A DNA stretch of 64,000 bases from Auriscalpium vulgare (Eukaryota > Basidiomycota > Agaricomycetes > Russulales > Auriscalpiaceae), in the NCBI GenBank assembly GCA_019915015.1, contig JAHBBC010000005.1, positions 620,001 through 684,000 of the forward strand, given 5' to 3'. Made by a program: the position numbers and the translations under genes. Positions 33,234-45,371 of the stretch are shown one piece after another (the stretch's first letter is position 1; each line of letters starts with the position of its first letter). The notes under the pieces were generated by a model that worked only from the letters and a program-made list of their open reading frames with translations, was not told the origin of the DNA and ran no database searches.

Positions 33234-33317
33234 GGGCACTTGGCGCAGTTGGTAGCGCGTGCGCTTCGCATCCAGCATGTGTGCGCAAGGTCGAGGTTTC
33301 AAATACCTCAGTGTCCA
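33234..33317 (+). tRNA. tRNA-Ala (anticodon CGC) with 11-nt intron
   Basis: A full cloverleaf can be folded: acceptor arm GGGCACT with AGTGTCC (one G-U pair), T8, D arm GCGC-AGTTGGTA-GCGC, anticodon arm TGCGC / GCGCA, variable AGGTC, and T arm GAGGT-TTCAAAT-ACCTC. The anticodon loop reads TT-CGC-A and is interrupted one base after the anticodon, the usual place, by 11 nt at 33271-33281. Position 33317 is the A discriminator. The internal A and B boxes are present. The anticodon CGC would read the GCG alanine codon. Confidence 0.85.
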
Positions 33318-34337
33318 TTTATATTTTGCCCGTTCGATAGATACACTGAAGAAGTAGTAGCGCTGATGTGGCTTCTCCAAGGGTACCAGTGCTTGACTCG
33401 CAGGGGACTCGTGATGCATATGCGCACGAGACTCGTTGCCGACTCCGTCGGCGACGACCGTACTGGAGACAAGTTATGACTATGATCATACGGTTTATTT
33501 AGTCCCAGCGCCATCGAAGAGACAGTGTGTGACTTATGAGCGACATGCATACTTGGCTTAGGTACGGTGCTTACGCTCTGGGTTATGTAACATGATATAC
33601 GCCAGGAGCAGGGTTAATAACAGCTTGCCACCGTTTACACAGGATTCCCGGCGCGTTCTCTGTGGACGGATGCGTCGAGTTGGGACCGACGCACTGTCCT
33701 CGCCAATCTGAAATGACCTGCTACTACTCACTGTGTCAGCTCGAACGAGACCGGCGACATACAAGTTGGCGTGCGGCGGTCGCCTCACGATGTCCGCTTG
33801 GTAAAGTTGGCGATTACTTACCTGCGGCAAACCTTCGGCGTGCTTGGATTTTTAGGCTTTGTCTGCGTGATTCAAGTCGAGCCAGCCGTGATACTAGCAC
33901 AGACTGTGCTAGAGTGTGAGGGTAAATGTGTGTCTAACTAACTGGTTTCATAATTAACTAATCGGAGGTCGCCCTGCGGGCAATATTCCTGGATTCTGTG
34001 TCATCACATGCTGCAACGGTAGAAATTATTGGAGGGCCTGAGAGATGGGAAGGAAGGCGGCTGACTTGTACTAGTCGATGGCGTCCATTCCTGCACATTC
34101 GGATGTAAGAAACGGGCGAATTTCGGCATACTTGCAGTGCGGCTTTCGTGAAACGCATGATAGGGTACCTCAAGGCTGGTACCGGTACCTCGACCTCGAC
34201 TGTGCTGAAGGCGAAGCTCAGAGTCAACTTGAACGTGTCCCCGCGGTCACGGTGACATGGTGACATGTTGTGACTTGACGCGCTCAAGCCGCGGCCGTTG
34301 AGTTACTGTCACGGTAAGTATCATCACGGCGGCCTGC
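33318..34337. other. Intergenic, 1 kb, no gene supported
   Basis: Between the tRNA and the AlkB gene. Short frames on both strands have no motif or consistent splice structure. There is a small GGTACC-rich patch near 34165-34190. No transposon ends recognised. Confidence 0.4.
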
Positions 34338-35986
34338 ATGGAAGACACGGACACCTTGCTTGCCCTCTTGAGCAGTCTACTTTCCGATCCATTACCGTCT
34401 CAAGATGCTCTCCTGGATGCCCTCGTTCGTGCCGACGGCGATGTAAAGTCGGCGGCCAAGGCGTTGGGGACCGCGACTGCGACCCGTACACAAGACACTA
34501 GCCGGAAGCGCAAACGGCCTGCAGGCATGGCAGGCTTGGACAACTGGCTGAAGCGTCCATCCCTTACTCCTAGAGCACGCTCCTCGTCTCCTACGAAGAA
34601 AGTGAATAGCACGACGTCCTCCTTGAAGCCACTATCGCTCGGCCCTACACCGTCTACTTCCTCGGTCTCCTCCAAGCCAGTCGTCAACCTGATGGACGTG
34701 TTACGAGCACCTGAGTCTATCAAGCAGTCGGTCCCACGCCCACCTCCTCTGACGCTGGCGAACGCGTCGATGGTGGCGGAGTATACACCATGTACCCTCC
34801 ATCAGTCCATCCTTCCCCCAGAGCTCGCTTGTAATCTGTTTTACACGATGCTCGATGAGGCGCGTCACTGGTCGAGGAATAAGTGGTGGCTGTTTGAACG
34901 GCTCGTCGAAAGCCCTCACCGGTCTGCATTCTACACAAGGAGTGCCCATGGGAAGGATGGCGACGATGAAGCGTGGAGAAAGATAACCAAGGCATGGTAA
35001 GCTCATGCACTAGGGCATAGTAGCCGCGCTCACTTGTAGATAGGTACAATGGGCGAGACATGGATCCGCCAGGTGTGTTTCCTTCAGCTATGGAGGAGGC
35101 CTGCAAGATCATCGAGACCGTCGTCAACGCGGAAATCCGCAAACGGCAGCGTTACCCTCTCGAATGGGGAGGCGACCCGTCTGCAACAGACCCCGGTGCG
35201 AAGGATGTATTTTGGAGAGCCAACTTTGCAGCGTCGAATTGCTACGATGGCGCGAAAGAGACAGTCGGGTTCCATTCGGATCGTCTGACGAGCTTGGGAC
35301 CATACCCCACCATCGCAAGTCTGAGCTTAGGTACATGTCGCTCGTTGTGCGCACTAGTGTCTGAGTGTTCTGATTCTCCTGCAGGTACACCGAGAACCTT
35401 CCGTTTGCGGGAAGTCATTCCTATAGACCAAATCGATAAGCGCGCCGCTCAAACGTACAACATCCCGCTTCCCCACAATTCAGTAGGTGTCGTATGAGGT
35501 CCCGTCCCATCTTCGCACTGAGCACTGGTCCCTCAGCTTCTCATCATGCATGCGTCGATGCAAGAGCGCTTCAAGCATTCCATCCCCCCGCAGTCTGCGC
35601 TCGACCGCTTCCGCCCTGCGTTTCCCCCGCACCCTTCCCTGCCTGCGCTGTCGTTCGACCCAGCCACATGTCGCATTAACATCACCTTCCGCTTTTACCG
35701 CCCCGACTTCCATCCCGATACCATACCACGGTGCAAGTGCGGCGAGATGACTACGTTAAGGCCGGATATGAAGCAACGTCAGAAGGAACGCACAGAACAA
35801 TCTATTGGCAAAGGCAAGGGACGGGACGCCGATGAGCCGAGACCGGAGGGCGAGTTCAGGTACTGGTGGACCTGTACGGCAGGGGATCAGAACGAAGGCA
35901 AGGGCTGTGGATTTTGGAAAGTTATGGACGTGAGGGCGGAAGGACGCGGGCCATTCGCCGTGGTCACAGATCCTAACAACAGCTGA
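34338..35986 (+). CDS. AlkB-like 2OG-Fe(II) dioxygenase with N-terminal CUE-like and C-terminal GRF zinc finger
   Basis: Four exons read as 34338..34996, 35044..35330, 35385..35482 and 35537..35986, 497 residues. The N-terminus (about 1-45), SQDALLDALVRADGDVKSAAKAL, looks like a ubiquitin-binding CUE/UBA helix bundle. A basic Ser-rich linker follows. The AlkB core carries the first iron ligands in GFHSDRLTSLGP (HxD), the second His in MHASMQERFKHSIPP, and the 2-oxoglutarate-binding RINITFRFY. The end is a GRF zinc finger: CKCGE, then WWTCTAGDQNEGKGCGFWKV. AlkB enzymes oxidatively remove alkyl lesions from DNA or RNA; the layout suggests nuclear DNA repair like ALKBH2/3, with the GRF finger for nucleic acid binding (inference). 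Confidence 0.92.
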
Positions 35987-36143
35987 GGCCGCACAGGAGA
36001 GAAGAGAAGGGGCATGGGACGTCAGTTGCGTAACAAGCACCCGCCATGCATACATGACCGTAGATTGCCATAAGCCAAGTAGCTGCTGACGAAAAATACA
36101 TTGCACGGTACTGCTCCTTGGATATACGTACACCATTCATCGC

Positions 36144-38737
36144 TTAGCTACCATTAACCAAAGGCTTCCAAACAACGTCGACCCGGCTTGCCGCGGTCAT
36201 GACGGCATGTAGACCAGACGCAGCAATATCCGTGTCCGACACAACACCCCACCCGGAAGTCTTCCTCGCCACGCCATCCTCGACAACATCGTACACGAGC
36301 TCCACAAACGACGCCGCGCCTACCTCCGTCCCCTCTCCCAGTGCGTGCTCGGAATACTCCCGAATTGTGAGCGTTCCGGCGATGCTCTCGTGCAGGCAGG
36401 CTAGTACAGCGGATAGAGGGCCGTTGCCCACGCCGGTGGTGCGGCGCTCCTTCCCGTCGAAGACGAACTCGCCGGCCAGGCGGATTCCGCCACCCGCAAG
36501 ACGCTCTAACTCGAACGAGCGCAGTGCTACACGACCCTCTGGAGCCTCATAGCCATACGTCTCCTTGAACAGGGTGATGAGGGCGTCGTACGAGATCTCG
36601 CCTGCTGAGTTGCGCGCAGCGCGCTGGACGACTTCGAAGAACGCGGACTGCAGACGCCTGGGCAGCTCCAGTCCGAGAGAGTTGACGATGGCGGACGCGA
36701 TGTCGGACTGGCCAGAGCGAGCATTGAAGCCCACGCTCAGCTTCAACTCGGGGAGCGCGCGGTCGTCGATGTGGTCATTGACGGCGCTGAGCACCGCGCG
36801 AAGGCCTGATCCCGCAATGTCACGATCGACTCCGACGCCCCACCAGGAGCGGCCCGATTTGCGGTCATCGGCAGGGACGAGTTCGATGTATGACGCGGCT
36901 CGGGAGTGCTCTAGATCAGCTTCTGTGTCGATCGAGTGCTCAGTGTACTCCCGAAGCGCCAAGTCGATATCGAGGTGCGTGCGGAGGGCATTCAGGAGCG
37001 CTGAGATAGGACCGCTACCATCGCCGCGGACGACTCGCAGCACTCCATCGACCGAGACGGTGCCATCGAACTGACGGATGTCTTCAGCCTCGTTGGGGTC
37101 CGCAGATGGCACAGAAGAGATCTTGAAGTTGCGAAGAGCCAGACGCCCCTCATATTTTCCGCCGCCGAAACGGTACGTCTGCCGGAACGCGGTCGTGATG
37201 TCCTCCACCGTCATCTCGCGCGCTTCCCGATCGGAGATGGCCTGGACGACCTGGTAGAAGGCAACCTGCATCTTCCGCGGCAAATCCAGGTGCAGGTGCT
37301 GCTTGATGAGGTATGCGATACCGCCCTTCCCAGATTGCGAGTTGACCCGGATAACGGCCTCGTAATTCTGGCCCAGGTCTGCGGGATCGATCGGAAGGTA
37401 GGGCATCTCCCAGATCTCCTTTTCTCCCTTCTCGCGGGCCAACGCATGTCGATGAGCCTGATCCTCGAAGCCCTTCTTGATGGCGTCTTGGTGCGATCCG
37501 GAGAACGCTGTAAAGACGAGCTCGCCAGCGTACGGGTGCCGCGGGTGAACAGGGAGGTCATTGCACTGCGTGACAACGTCGATGACATGCTGAAGGTCGC
37601 TGAAGTCGAGATTTGGGTGGATACCCTGCGTATACTGGTTCAAAGCAAGATTGACAAGATCAACGTTCCCAGTGCGCTCGCCATTGCCGAACAAGCATCC
37701 CTCGACACGGTCTGCACCAGCCGTAAGACCGAGTTCAGCTGCTGCAATACCGGTTCCTACAACTCTGTCAGCAATTAGGAAAGCATGAAACGACTGGAAC
37801 TATTACCTCGATCGTTGTGTGGATGGAGGCTGATGAGAATATTTTCTCGATGAGAAATATGGGTGTGGAAATATTCGACCTATCCAAAGTGTGAGTAGTG
37901 CATCGATTTGACTGAGACGCGTTCGCAGACCTGGTCCGCAAAATGATTCGGAGGAGCGATCTCGACGGTGGCGGGCAGGTTGAATATAATCTTGCTCAAG
38001 TGTTCGGGGCCGGCCCGGCCCCACGCTGCCTGCACGGCATCGCAAACCTCCACAGCAAACTCAGGCTCGGTTTGGGAGAATGTCTCCGGGCTGTATTCGT
38101 ATCGAAATTCCGTGCCATACTTCGCGGTGCACTCATCTGTGAGTTGACGGACGATCTTGGTGTGCGTCTCGGCGAGCTTGACGGTCTCTTCCTTGGAGTT
38201 TTTGAATACGACGCCACGGAACAGGGGAGAGGTGGCGTTGTACATGTGTATAATGGCATGCTTGCATCCGGCAACCGAATCGATGGTCCTTCGTATGAGA
38301 TCCTCCCGAGCTGGCGTTAGAACCTAAGTTCCTATGTCAGCAGCTCCCGAAAGCAGAGACGGCCATCGCAACTCACTTGTATCCACACATCATTTGGAAT
38401 CTGCTTCTTTTCGATTAACCCGCGCACGAAGTTGAAGTCCGTGTCACTGGCAGCGGGGTATGCGACCTCGATCTCCTTGAAACCGCACTCGACGAGCAAC
38501 TCAAAGAATGTGGTCTTCTGCTCGATTGTCATAGGATTTGCGAGGGCCTGATTTCCATCGCGCAAGTCTGTGGACAGCCATACTGGTGGCTTGGAGATTA
38601 ATTTTGACGGCCATTGCCTGTTGTCGAGCTTGAGAGGTGTGTACGGCTTGTACTTTTGGGAGGGATCGTGGCTGCAACGGGCTGCGTGAGTGAGAGACGG
38701 ACCGAAGCAAACGCAGGACTCACAGCATGCACGGCAT
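36144..38737 (-). CDS. LEU4: 2-isopropylmalate synthase
   Basis: From ATG 38737 (MPC, then after an intron [13 protein letters not shown]) to TAA 36144-36146. Catalytic motifs: [16 protein letters not shown] (metal and substrate site), [86 protein letters not shown] across an intron. The large last exon (36144 to about 37700) includes the linker and the LeuA allosteric dimer domain, where leucine binds for feedback inhibition. It makes the first committed step of leucine synthesis from 2-oxoisovalerate and acetyl-CoA. An inner start 11 nt further in the same exon area is possible. It diverges from GUS1 over 237 bp. Confidence 0.95.
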
Positions 38738-38974
38738 TTTGAAAGACGACGACGACGGTGAATGGGTTTAGTCTCCCAGAGGCAGAGTAGACAGATTCAA
38801 ACCTTCACAGCCTCAGGATCATATGTCTCAATATGTCTGACAGAGACAGTGACTCGGAGGTGCGCTCGAGGTCGTCGGTCCGAAGGGACACCTGGGTTGT
38901 GGTTAGGGTAAGATCTCGACTCTGGCCGCAGCGAGTCGCGACTCGAGGAGTCAATCCGCTCTTATCCCTTCCAC

Positions 38975-41668
38975 ATGGCTGGTCTCCTCACCGTGTCTGC
39001 AAAGACAACGCCCTTTCCGTTCGCTGCTATCGCTGCAGCTTCATATACTCAAAAGGCTAAGATCGAATACGACGAGGCTGCCTCTGGCCTCACCCTCGAC
39101 TTGGATGGCACCCAGCTGACCACTGAGGAGGACACTGTCAAGGCCCTGGCCAAGGCCGGTGGTTTGTCTGATGACAGCGCAAAGGTTCGTTCGTCCTAAT
39201 CTCCGAATAGTACATGCGTACCGATCGTCCTTCAGATACCTGCATACTTCGCTCTCGCCAAGACACTTTCCACTGTGGCCGCAGTCCCTCAGATCGTATC
39301 GGCCCTGAATTCGTTGGACGATTATCTTGCCTATCGCACATACCTCGTCGGACATGATATCACCGCTGCCGATTGGATCGTGTGGGGTGCTCTCCGAGGT
39401 ACGTCTGGCTGCGATTCCTCTGCAATTATCTAAGCGAGGAGACGCCAGGAAACATCAAGATTTTGGGTTTCTTGAAAAACAATTTGCATACACACTTAGT
39501 GCGCTGGTATAATCATCTAGAATCCCTCGATTCTACACGAGATGCGGTTGCCAGCCTGATGGAGGCAAAGGCTACCAAGGCTCGCGCAAACCAGAAGACT
39601 GCTTCGTCTTTTGCACTCGGCCTCCAAAATGCCAAGGAAGGAGAGGTCGTGACGCGCTTCCCTCCGGAGCCTAGCGGCTATCTACACATTGGGCACACGA
39701 AGGCTGCGATCCTGAATCAATACTTCGCCAAGATGTACAAAGGCAAACTGTTGATACGGTTTGATGACACGAATCCTTCAAAGGAGAGGGTGTGTAAAGT
39801 CAAATTCTATTTTGACTAGCTTACTGACCATGTCCAAGGCTGAGTTCGAAGAGACTATCCTCGAAGACCTCAAGCTGTTGGACATTCAGGGCGACAAGGT
39901 GTCGCATACGTCGGACTATTTCGACCAGATCTACGAGCTTGCCATCCAGATGATCAAGACGGGCAAGGCATACGCTGATGATACTGAGCAAGCACAGGTA
40001 AGACTTGCCTCTTCAATGAAGCGGAAGCAGTGATGATATGAACGATCGTAGATGCGTGAGGAAAGAGGCGCCGGAATTGCATCGAAGCGACGCGATGCCA
40101 GCGTCGAAGAAAATCTTACGCGCTTCGAAGAAATGAAGAAGGGAACGGCGGAAGGTCTTAGGTGGTGCATTCGGGCCAAAATGAGCGTGGACAACCCAAA
40201 CAAGGCTATGCGTGACCCAGTCATCTACCGCTGCAATATCTTGCCCCACCATCGTACCGGGTAGGTTGATGCATACCCTTTGGTCCACTTCAGTTATGAC
40301 CATCATGCCTAGTGCCGCGTGGAAGATCTACCCGACTTACGATTTCGCTTGCCCCGTCGTGGACTCACTGGAGGGCGTCACGCACGCGCTCCGCACGAAC
40401 GAGTATCGGGATCGCAACCCACAGTACCAGTGGATGATCGAAGCCCTTGGCATCCGCTTTGTGAACATCTGGGACTTCAGCCGGCTCAATTTCATATACA
40501 CGCTGCTTTCGAAACGCAAGCTGCATTGGTTCGTGGACCATGGGCTTGTTCGCGGCTGGGACGACCCGCGCTTTCCAACCGTTCGCGGCATCCGGAGACG
40601 GGGCATGACGGTCGAGGCGCTTACGCAGTTCATGCTGTCCCAGGGCCCGAGTCAAGCCGTTGTATCCTTGGAGTGGGACTCTATCTGGGCGCTGAATAAA
40701 AAGATCATAGACCCTGTTGCTCCCAGGTTCTGGGCAATCTTGAAGAATAAACCGTATGGCTCCTACATCATGCGTGGAGCGCGCAATTTGCTAATCCCAC
40801 TGAAGGGTACCTGTTACAATAACAGGCGGTCCTGCAGCGATAGAAGTTAAGACTCTGCCAAAACATAAGAAGAACCCGGACGTCGGGGAGAAAACTACTG
40901 TCTACAGTTCCTCTCTCCTAGTCGAGCAGGACGACGCGCTATCCTTCGACGATAATGAAGAGGTGTGCATCTACGCCGGTTAATCGGTGCCGTCTCCTCA
41001 CAGCAAAGCAGATTACCCTCATGGACTGGGGCAATGCCATCGTACGCTCGAAGACAGTTGACGCCTCTGGAGCGGTCACAGGCATCACGATGGAGCTTCA
41101 TCTTGACGGTGACTTCCGGAGGACGAAGAAGAAAATCACATGGTTGTCGCAGCCCACTGCCGAGCACCCTCTCGTCAACGCCACTCTGTTCGACTACGAC
41201 TACATCATCACGAAGAAGAAGCTCGAAGAGGGAGACGACGTCAAGGATTTTGTGACACCCGTCACAGAGTTCCATGAGGACGCTGTTGCGGATGCGAACG
41301 TTCAGAGCCTGGCCAAAGGCGACATCATCCAGTTTGAACGCAAAGGCTACTACATCTTCGACGGTGTCGTGGAGGCAGATGGTGTAAAGACGTGGGAGTT
41401 CATTCACATTCCAGACGGCCGCGCAGCGAGCCTGGCAAGCAAAGCCGGGGCTGCTACCGGGACTGCGACACCAGCCGAGAACGCCAAGCTGCAGGAGTCG
41501 TCGAAGGCGAAGAAGATCAAGAAGACAAAAGCCGCCGAAGCGCTTTCATCAGCCTTGCCAGACGCCGCCACAAGAATGTACGGGGTAGAGAGAGTATTCG
41601 ACGCAGAAGATGTGGATGTGGAAGGTGCCACGAAAATGTACAAAGTCTCAAGTGTATACGATATCTGA
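38975..41668 (+). CDS. GUS1: Cytosolic glutamyl-tRNA synthetase
   Basis: A multi-exon gene from ATG 38975. The N-terminal ~200 residues are a GST-like domain ([49 protein letters not shown]), which in yeast binds Arc1. The class I catalytic core has [18 protein letters not shown] (HIGH motif) and [11 protein letters not shown] (KMSKS variant), separated by about 200 residues as usual. The C-terminal anticodon-binding beta-barrels contain DWGNAIV and [12 protein letters not shown]. The tail is Lys/Ala-rich and ends YKVSSVYDI. It charges tRNA-Glu in the cytosol. One exon boundary near 40770-40840 needs transcript data. Confidence 0.95.
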
Positions 41669-41927
41669 GCCGACAGCGCAGATGAAATGTAGGAGGTAGT
41701 CTCCTCAAACTCACGCGGGAAGATGCACAGGTTGATTTGAGACTGATGTACAGTGGATGCTTGTATGAGACATAAATGTAATGCAGAGATATCTTGATGT
41801 TTGAAAAAGAGGAAGAGGGAAAGGCATTCCGCTGAAGTGTAAGCGGGGTGGAGGCCAGGGTAACACATCCTGAAAGCACAAGAATATATGAAGAAGTGTA
41901 CACGACAACCCCGAAACTCCATTGAAT

Positions 41928-44900
41928 TCAGCGGTACGACTGGATAAGGACCCCCAGCTCGGCGACGACTTCGGACATGGTCAGGCGGTCTTGATGCTCG
42001 TGAGCCCACATACGCTCTATGAGATCCAAGATTTCGGGACACCATTGTTTTCGCAACCCCGAGGTAGAAGGCCTAAGCCAAGCCAGTATCAGTATAAGTA
42101 AAGGCCGTGCACAAAGTCGTACAACACTTACCGCTGACGCTTCGCACCGACAATCTCGTAGATGGCGTGCTCGTTCATACCTTCCCAAGGGTACTTCTTG
42201 TTAGGCAGATGCCACTGCAACATCTCCCAGTAGACCATTCCACAGGCGAAGACGTCGACCTTGTGGTTGTACTTCGGATGGGCATGCCACAGCTCAGGCG
42301 CCTGCCAATTGACAGTCCCGACCAAGCTGCGGACCATGGACCGCGTAGATTGCTTCACTTTCGCAAGACCGAAGTCGGCGATCTTTGCGACGCCTTTCGA
42401 AGTGATGAGGATATTCGAAGATTTGCAGTCTCGATGGATGACAGACGGCTTGCGCAAATGGAGGTACTCAAGACCACGAGCGATGTCGAGCATCATGCAC
42501 AGCTATGATGCAATGTAAGTTAACGGCTCTATATAATGGGTGACGCAACCACGGTACTTACCACGCGGTAAAGCGTAGGCGGCGGTACGTTCCGGACGTA
42601 GTCGAAAAGATCTCCGTTGGAACATAGTTCGCTCACGATCATGACAGGCGTAACACGCGTGTCCTCTGGGATACTGACACCGAGCTGCAGTCACAATCAG
42701 TCGCGCGCAAAGGCCACGAAAATTAATAACACGTACAAAGCGGACAATGTTGGGGTGATTGAAGCCACCCAGCAACTTGAGCTCCTTTATATCCACTGTA
42801 TGCGTTGAGCAAACACACCATTGCGGCACGGATTTAGACCTCACTAGCAGTCAGATGTCCCCTGAACTCGGCAATAGCCACCCTTCGTTTCTTGAACTTG
42901 CCGATGAAGACGTCCTTGAAGCCGCCGCTGCCAATCTTCTCAAGTTTGAGCAACTTGTCCACGGGGATCTCACGGTCCTCCAAGCCCAGGCTTTCGAGGT
43001 CCAGCTCTAACTCCTCGTTATTTTCTCTGGAGCCCGGGGACAAGGGCGGTGTGCGTGGCTCATCCATGTGTACATGTTGAGAACGGAAAAGAACTGGGGG
43101 AGAGTTGCTGCCGCTATGCTTTCGGCGGCCGTTCGCACGAGGCCGTGTGGTGGATGGAGGGCGCACTGTGCCAACGGACGATGGAGAAGACGCTTCGGTT
43201 TGGCGATCGCGCCATTGGAGGAGTGCGTCGGCCAGCTGAGGCTTCGTGCCCTCGACCGCCAATGCCCTGCTCTCACATAATCGCACAAGATCATCGCGTC
43301 GTAGCCGTACCAAACTTCTCGCGGTGGCGATGGTAAGGTCCACTGTGAAGATGTTGCTTAGACGCAAACAGAAGAGTGCACAAGGTGACGTACCATCGTC
43401 CATCGTTGTATCATAGTCCTCATCCTTTCTATCATCGAACTCAGCTTGGAGATCGACATCCTCATCGACAGAGCCACCATCTGCGGCTTCGCTATCGTCC
43501 GAGACCTCCACATCCTCCAGGTCTTCGGCATCTATATCTTCTTCGCCGACGACCTTGCCGTTGCGAAGCTTCCTCGGCTCAACAAGGGTAACATCGTCTT
43601 CATCCTCGTCATCTTCTTCCTCATCGACGCCGTCCTCAACCGCGTCCTCCTCTCCTTCCTCCTCCTCCTCTTCGTCGTCACCATCCGCATCGTCACCATC
43701 GGTGGGAGGCGTGAGTGTCTGGACCGGTCGGGGGCGCAAACGACGGTTCACAGGTGTCCTGGCATGACTCGAGGAAGGAGGCGAGGGAGAAGTCGCTGAC
43801 ACTAACTCGTCAACCTCTTCTTCCTCGCCATCCGCGCTTTCATCGCCCTCGCCGTCTTCCTCGCTTTCCCGCAGACTCCCGATCCTCTCTTTCGCCTTCC
43901 GTTTGGGTGGCGTTCGAATGGAAACATCCTCCTCGATATGACGACTGCGTTTGGTCGATTTGCCCTTGCCAGAGCGTAGACGTCGAGGACTGGGCGATAC
44001 CGTGACGGTGCCTTGATCCGACTCCGACAATTCGGTGAGGTCGCTGAGCACGTCCTCGTCGAGGGAGGCAATCTGAACATCTTCGCTGAATTCGACTTGC
44101 TTTGCTTTGCCCTTGGACTTCTGCAACACCTTGGATGGTCCCGGTATGCTTTCCTCAGAGATCTTGCGCGAGCGCAGGCGGGTAGCAGGAGGCGAAGGTA
44201 AGGACATAGACGCAGTTGAGGTAGTAGGTGACGATCGACTGGAGTGTGTTCTACGCCTGCATACAATAAACAAGTAAGCAACATTTTGTGGTTGAAGACG
44301 AATTGAAGGGACGGACTTGGAGCCGATAGGAGCATGTTCTACAGAGCCGGACCCTTGATACGTGTCTCCTCTGCGCAACGTCCTTTTCAAGCTGTCTCCA
44401 TTCGGCGCTTCATTCGGAAATTGCCCTAGTGACAAGCTTCGCCCCTTCAGCGGCCTGTTTGGAGAACGGCCTAGCTCGTGCACAGTGACTCGTCTTCGAA
44501 GAGCGGAGGGACCAGGTCGGCGTCGTTTTCCAAAGTCCGTCTCCTCGCCACCAGCGACATTTCCGTCGTCAGTGGAGTAGTCGCTAGAATTGCCATCACG
44601 TCCAGGAGGCGATGAAGGCGGGAGCTCAGCGAGCTCATCTCGAGCGGCTACAATGCAGTCCACGATGTCTTGCTTAGTGAGAGCGTCGATATCGTCCGAC
44701 AGTCCTGCAGCATGGTAAAGCTCGAGAAGATGGCTCTTGCGAAGGCGGAGAAGTTCGCGCGGAGCCGCTTCGTTGATAAGGTAGTTCTCGGCTGAGCAGC
44801 ACATGAGTTTACCGAGTTAAAAGTGGGTGCAAGGAGACGTACATGAATCGTGGCCATCGCCTTCCGAGTCGTCTGACTGCCCATACTCCGTGTGATCGCC

Positions 44901-45371
44901 CACTTCTTCGTCCACGTCCATGGTGACGGCATCGCGCCCGTCGTCGGTCGATCCTTCGCGACTCCATGACCCACGTCTCCTCTTAAACCTTCCACCATTT
45001 CCAGACAAGCGGCCGCTATTGTGCGCGTTCTCGCTCCCACTTACGACGCGTTTCCGCTTTGCGCCAACCTGTACCGGGGCATTTGACGGCACGCGCATTG
45101 ACGTCTTTCCGGCTGAAGCAAGACGAGATGGCAAGCGGCGAAGGTTGAATTGCAAAGGTGCAAGGACGGCGCGATGCGACTCTGAGGAAGGGGGGGAAGA
45201 CGCGCTCGAGGCGTGGGAAACAGGTGACGCCTTGGTGAATCTCCGTACGAGACTAATTACGCGTCGACGCGACGATGGTGAGTGCCGAGTTTTGTAAAGG
45301 GTATGGGGTGGGGAGGTCGAGAGGGGCACTCCAATCTGCAGTCTGCTGTGCGATGAACGACGCTGAGCCAT
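41928..45371 (-). CDS. Tyrosine-kinase-like protein kinase with SAP-like motifs and long acidic region
   Basis: From a proposed ATG at 45371 (MAQRRSSHSR) to TGA 41928-41930. The order is: basic Ser-rich N-terminus with nuclear-localisation-like KRKR and RFKRRRG; a SAP/helical motif (LLRLRKSHLLELYHAAGL, about 44.7 kb); a long region with runs of Glu and Asp (43.5-43.9 kb); a clearer SAP motif (LVRLRRDDLVRLCESRALAVEGTKPQLADALL, about 43.25 kb); then the kinase domain. Kinase motifs seen are IGSGGFKDVF, VIHRDCKSSNIL, DFGLAKVKQ, VGTVNWQAPEL and the DVFACGMVYWEML helix. The beta-3 strand reads VAIAEF instead of VAIK. The family is common in Agaricomycetes; function unknown. The N-terminal exon is uncertain. 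Confidence 0.85.

Noticed and set aside
42834..43800. Long plus-strand frames rich in Ser, Leu and Ile opposite the acidic kinase region
   Set aside because: They are antisense readings of GAA/GAC-rich coding DNA and disappear at the kinase exon borders.
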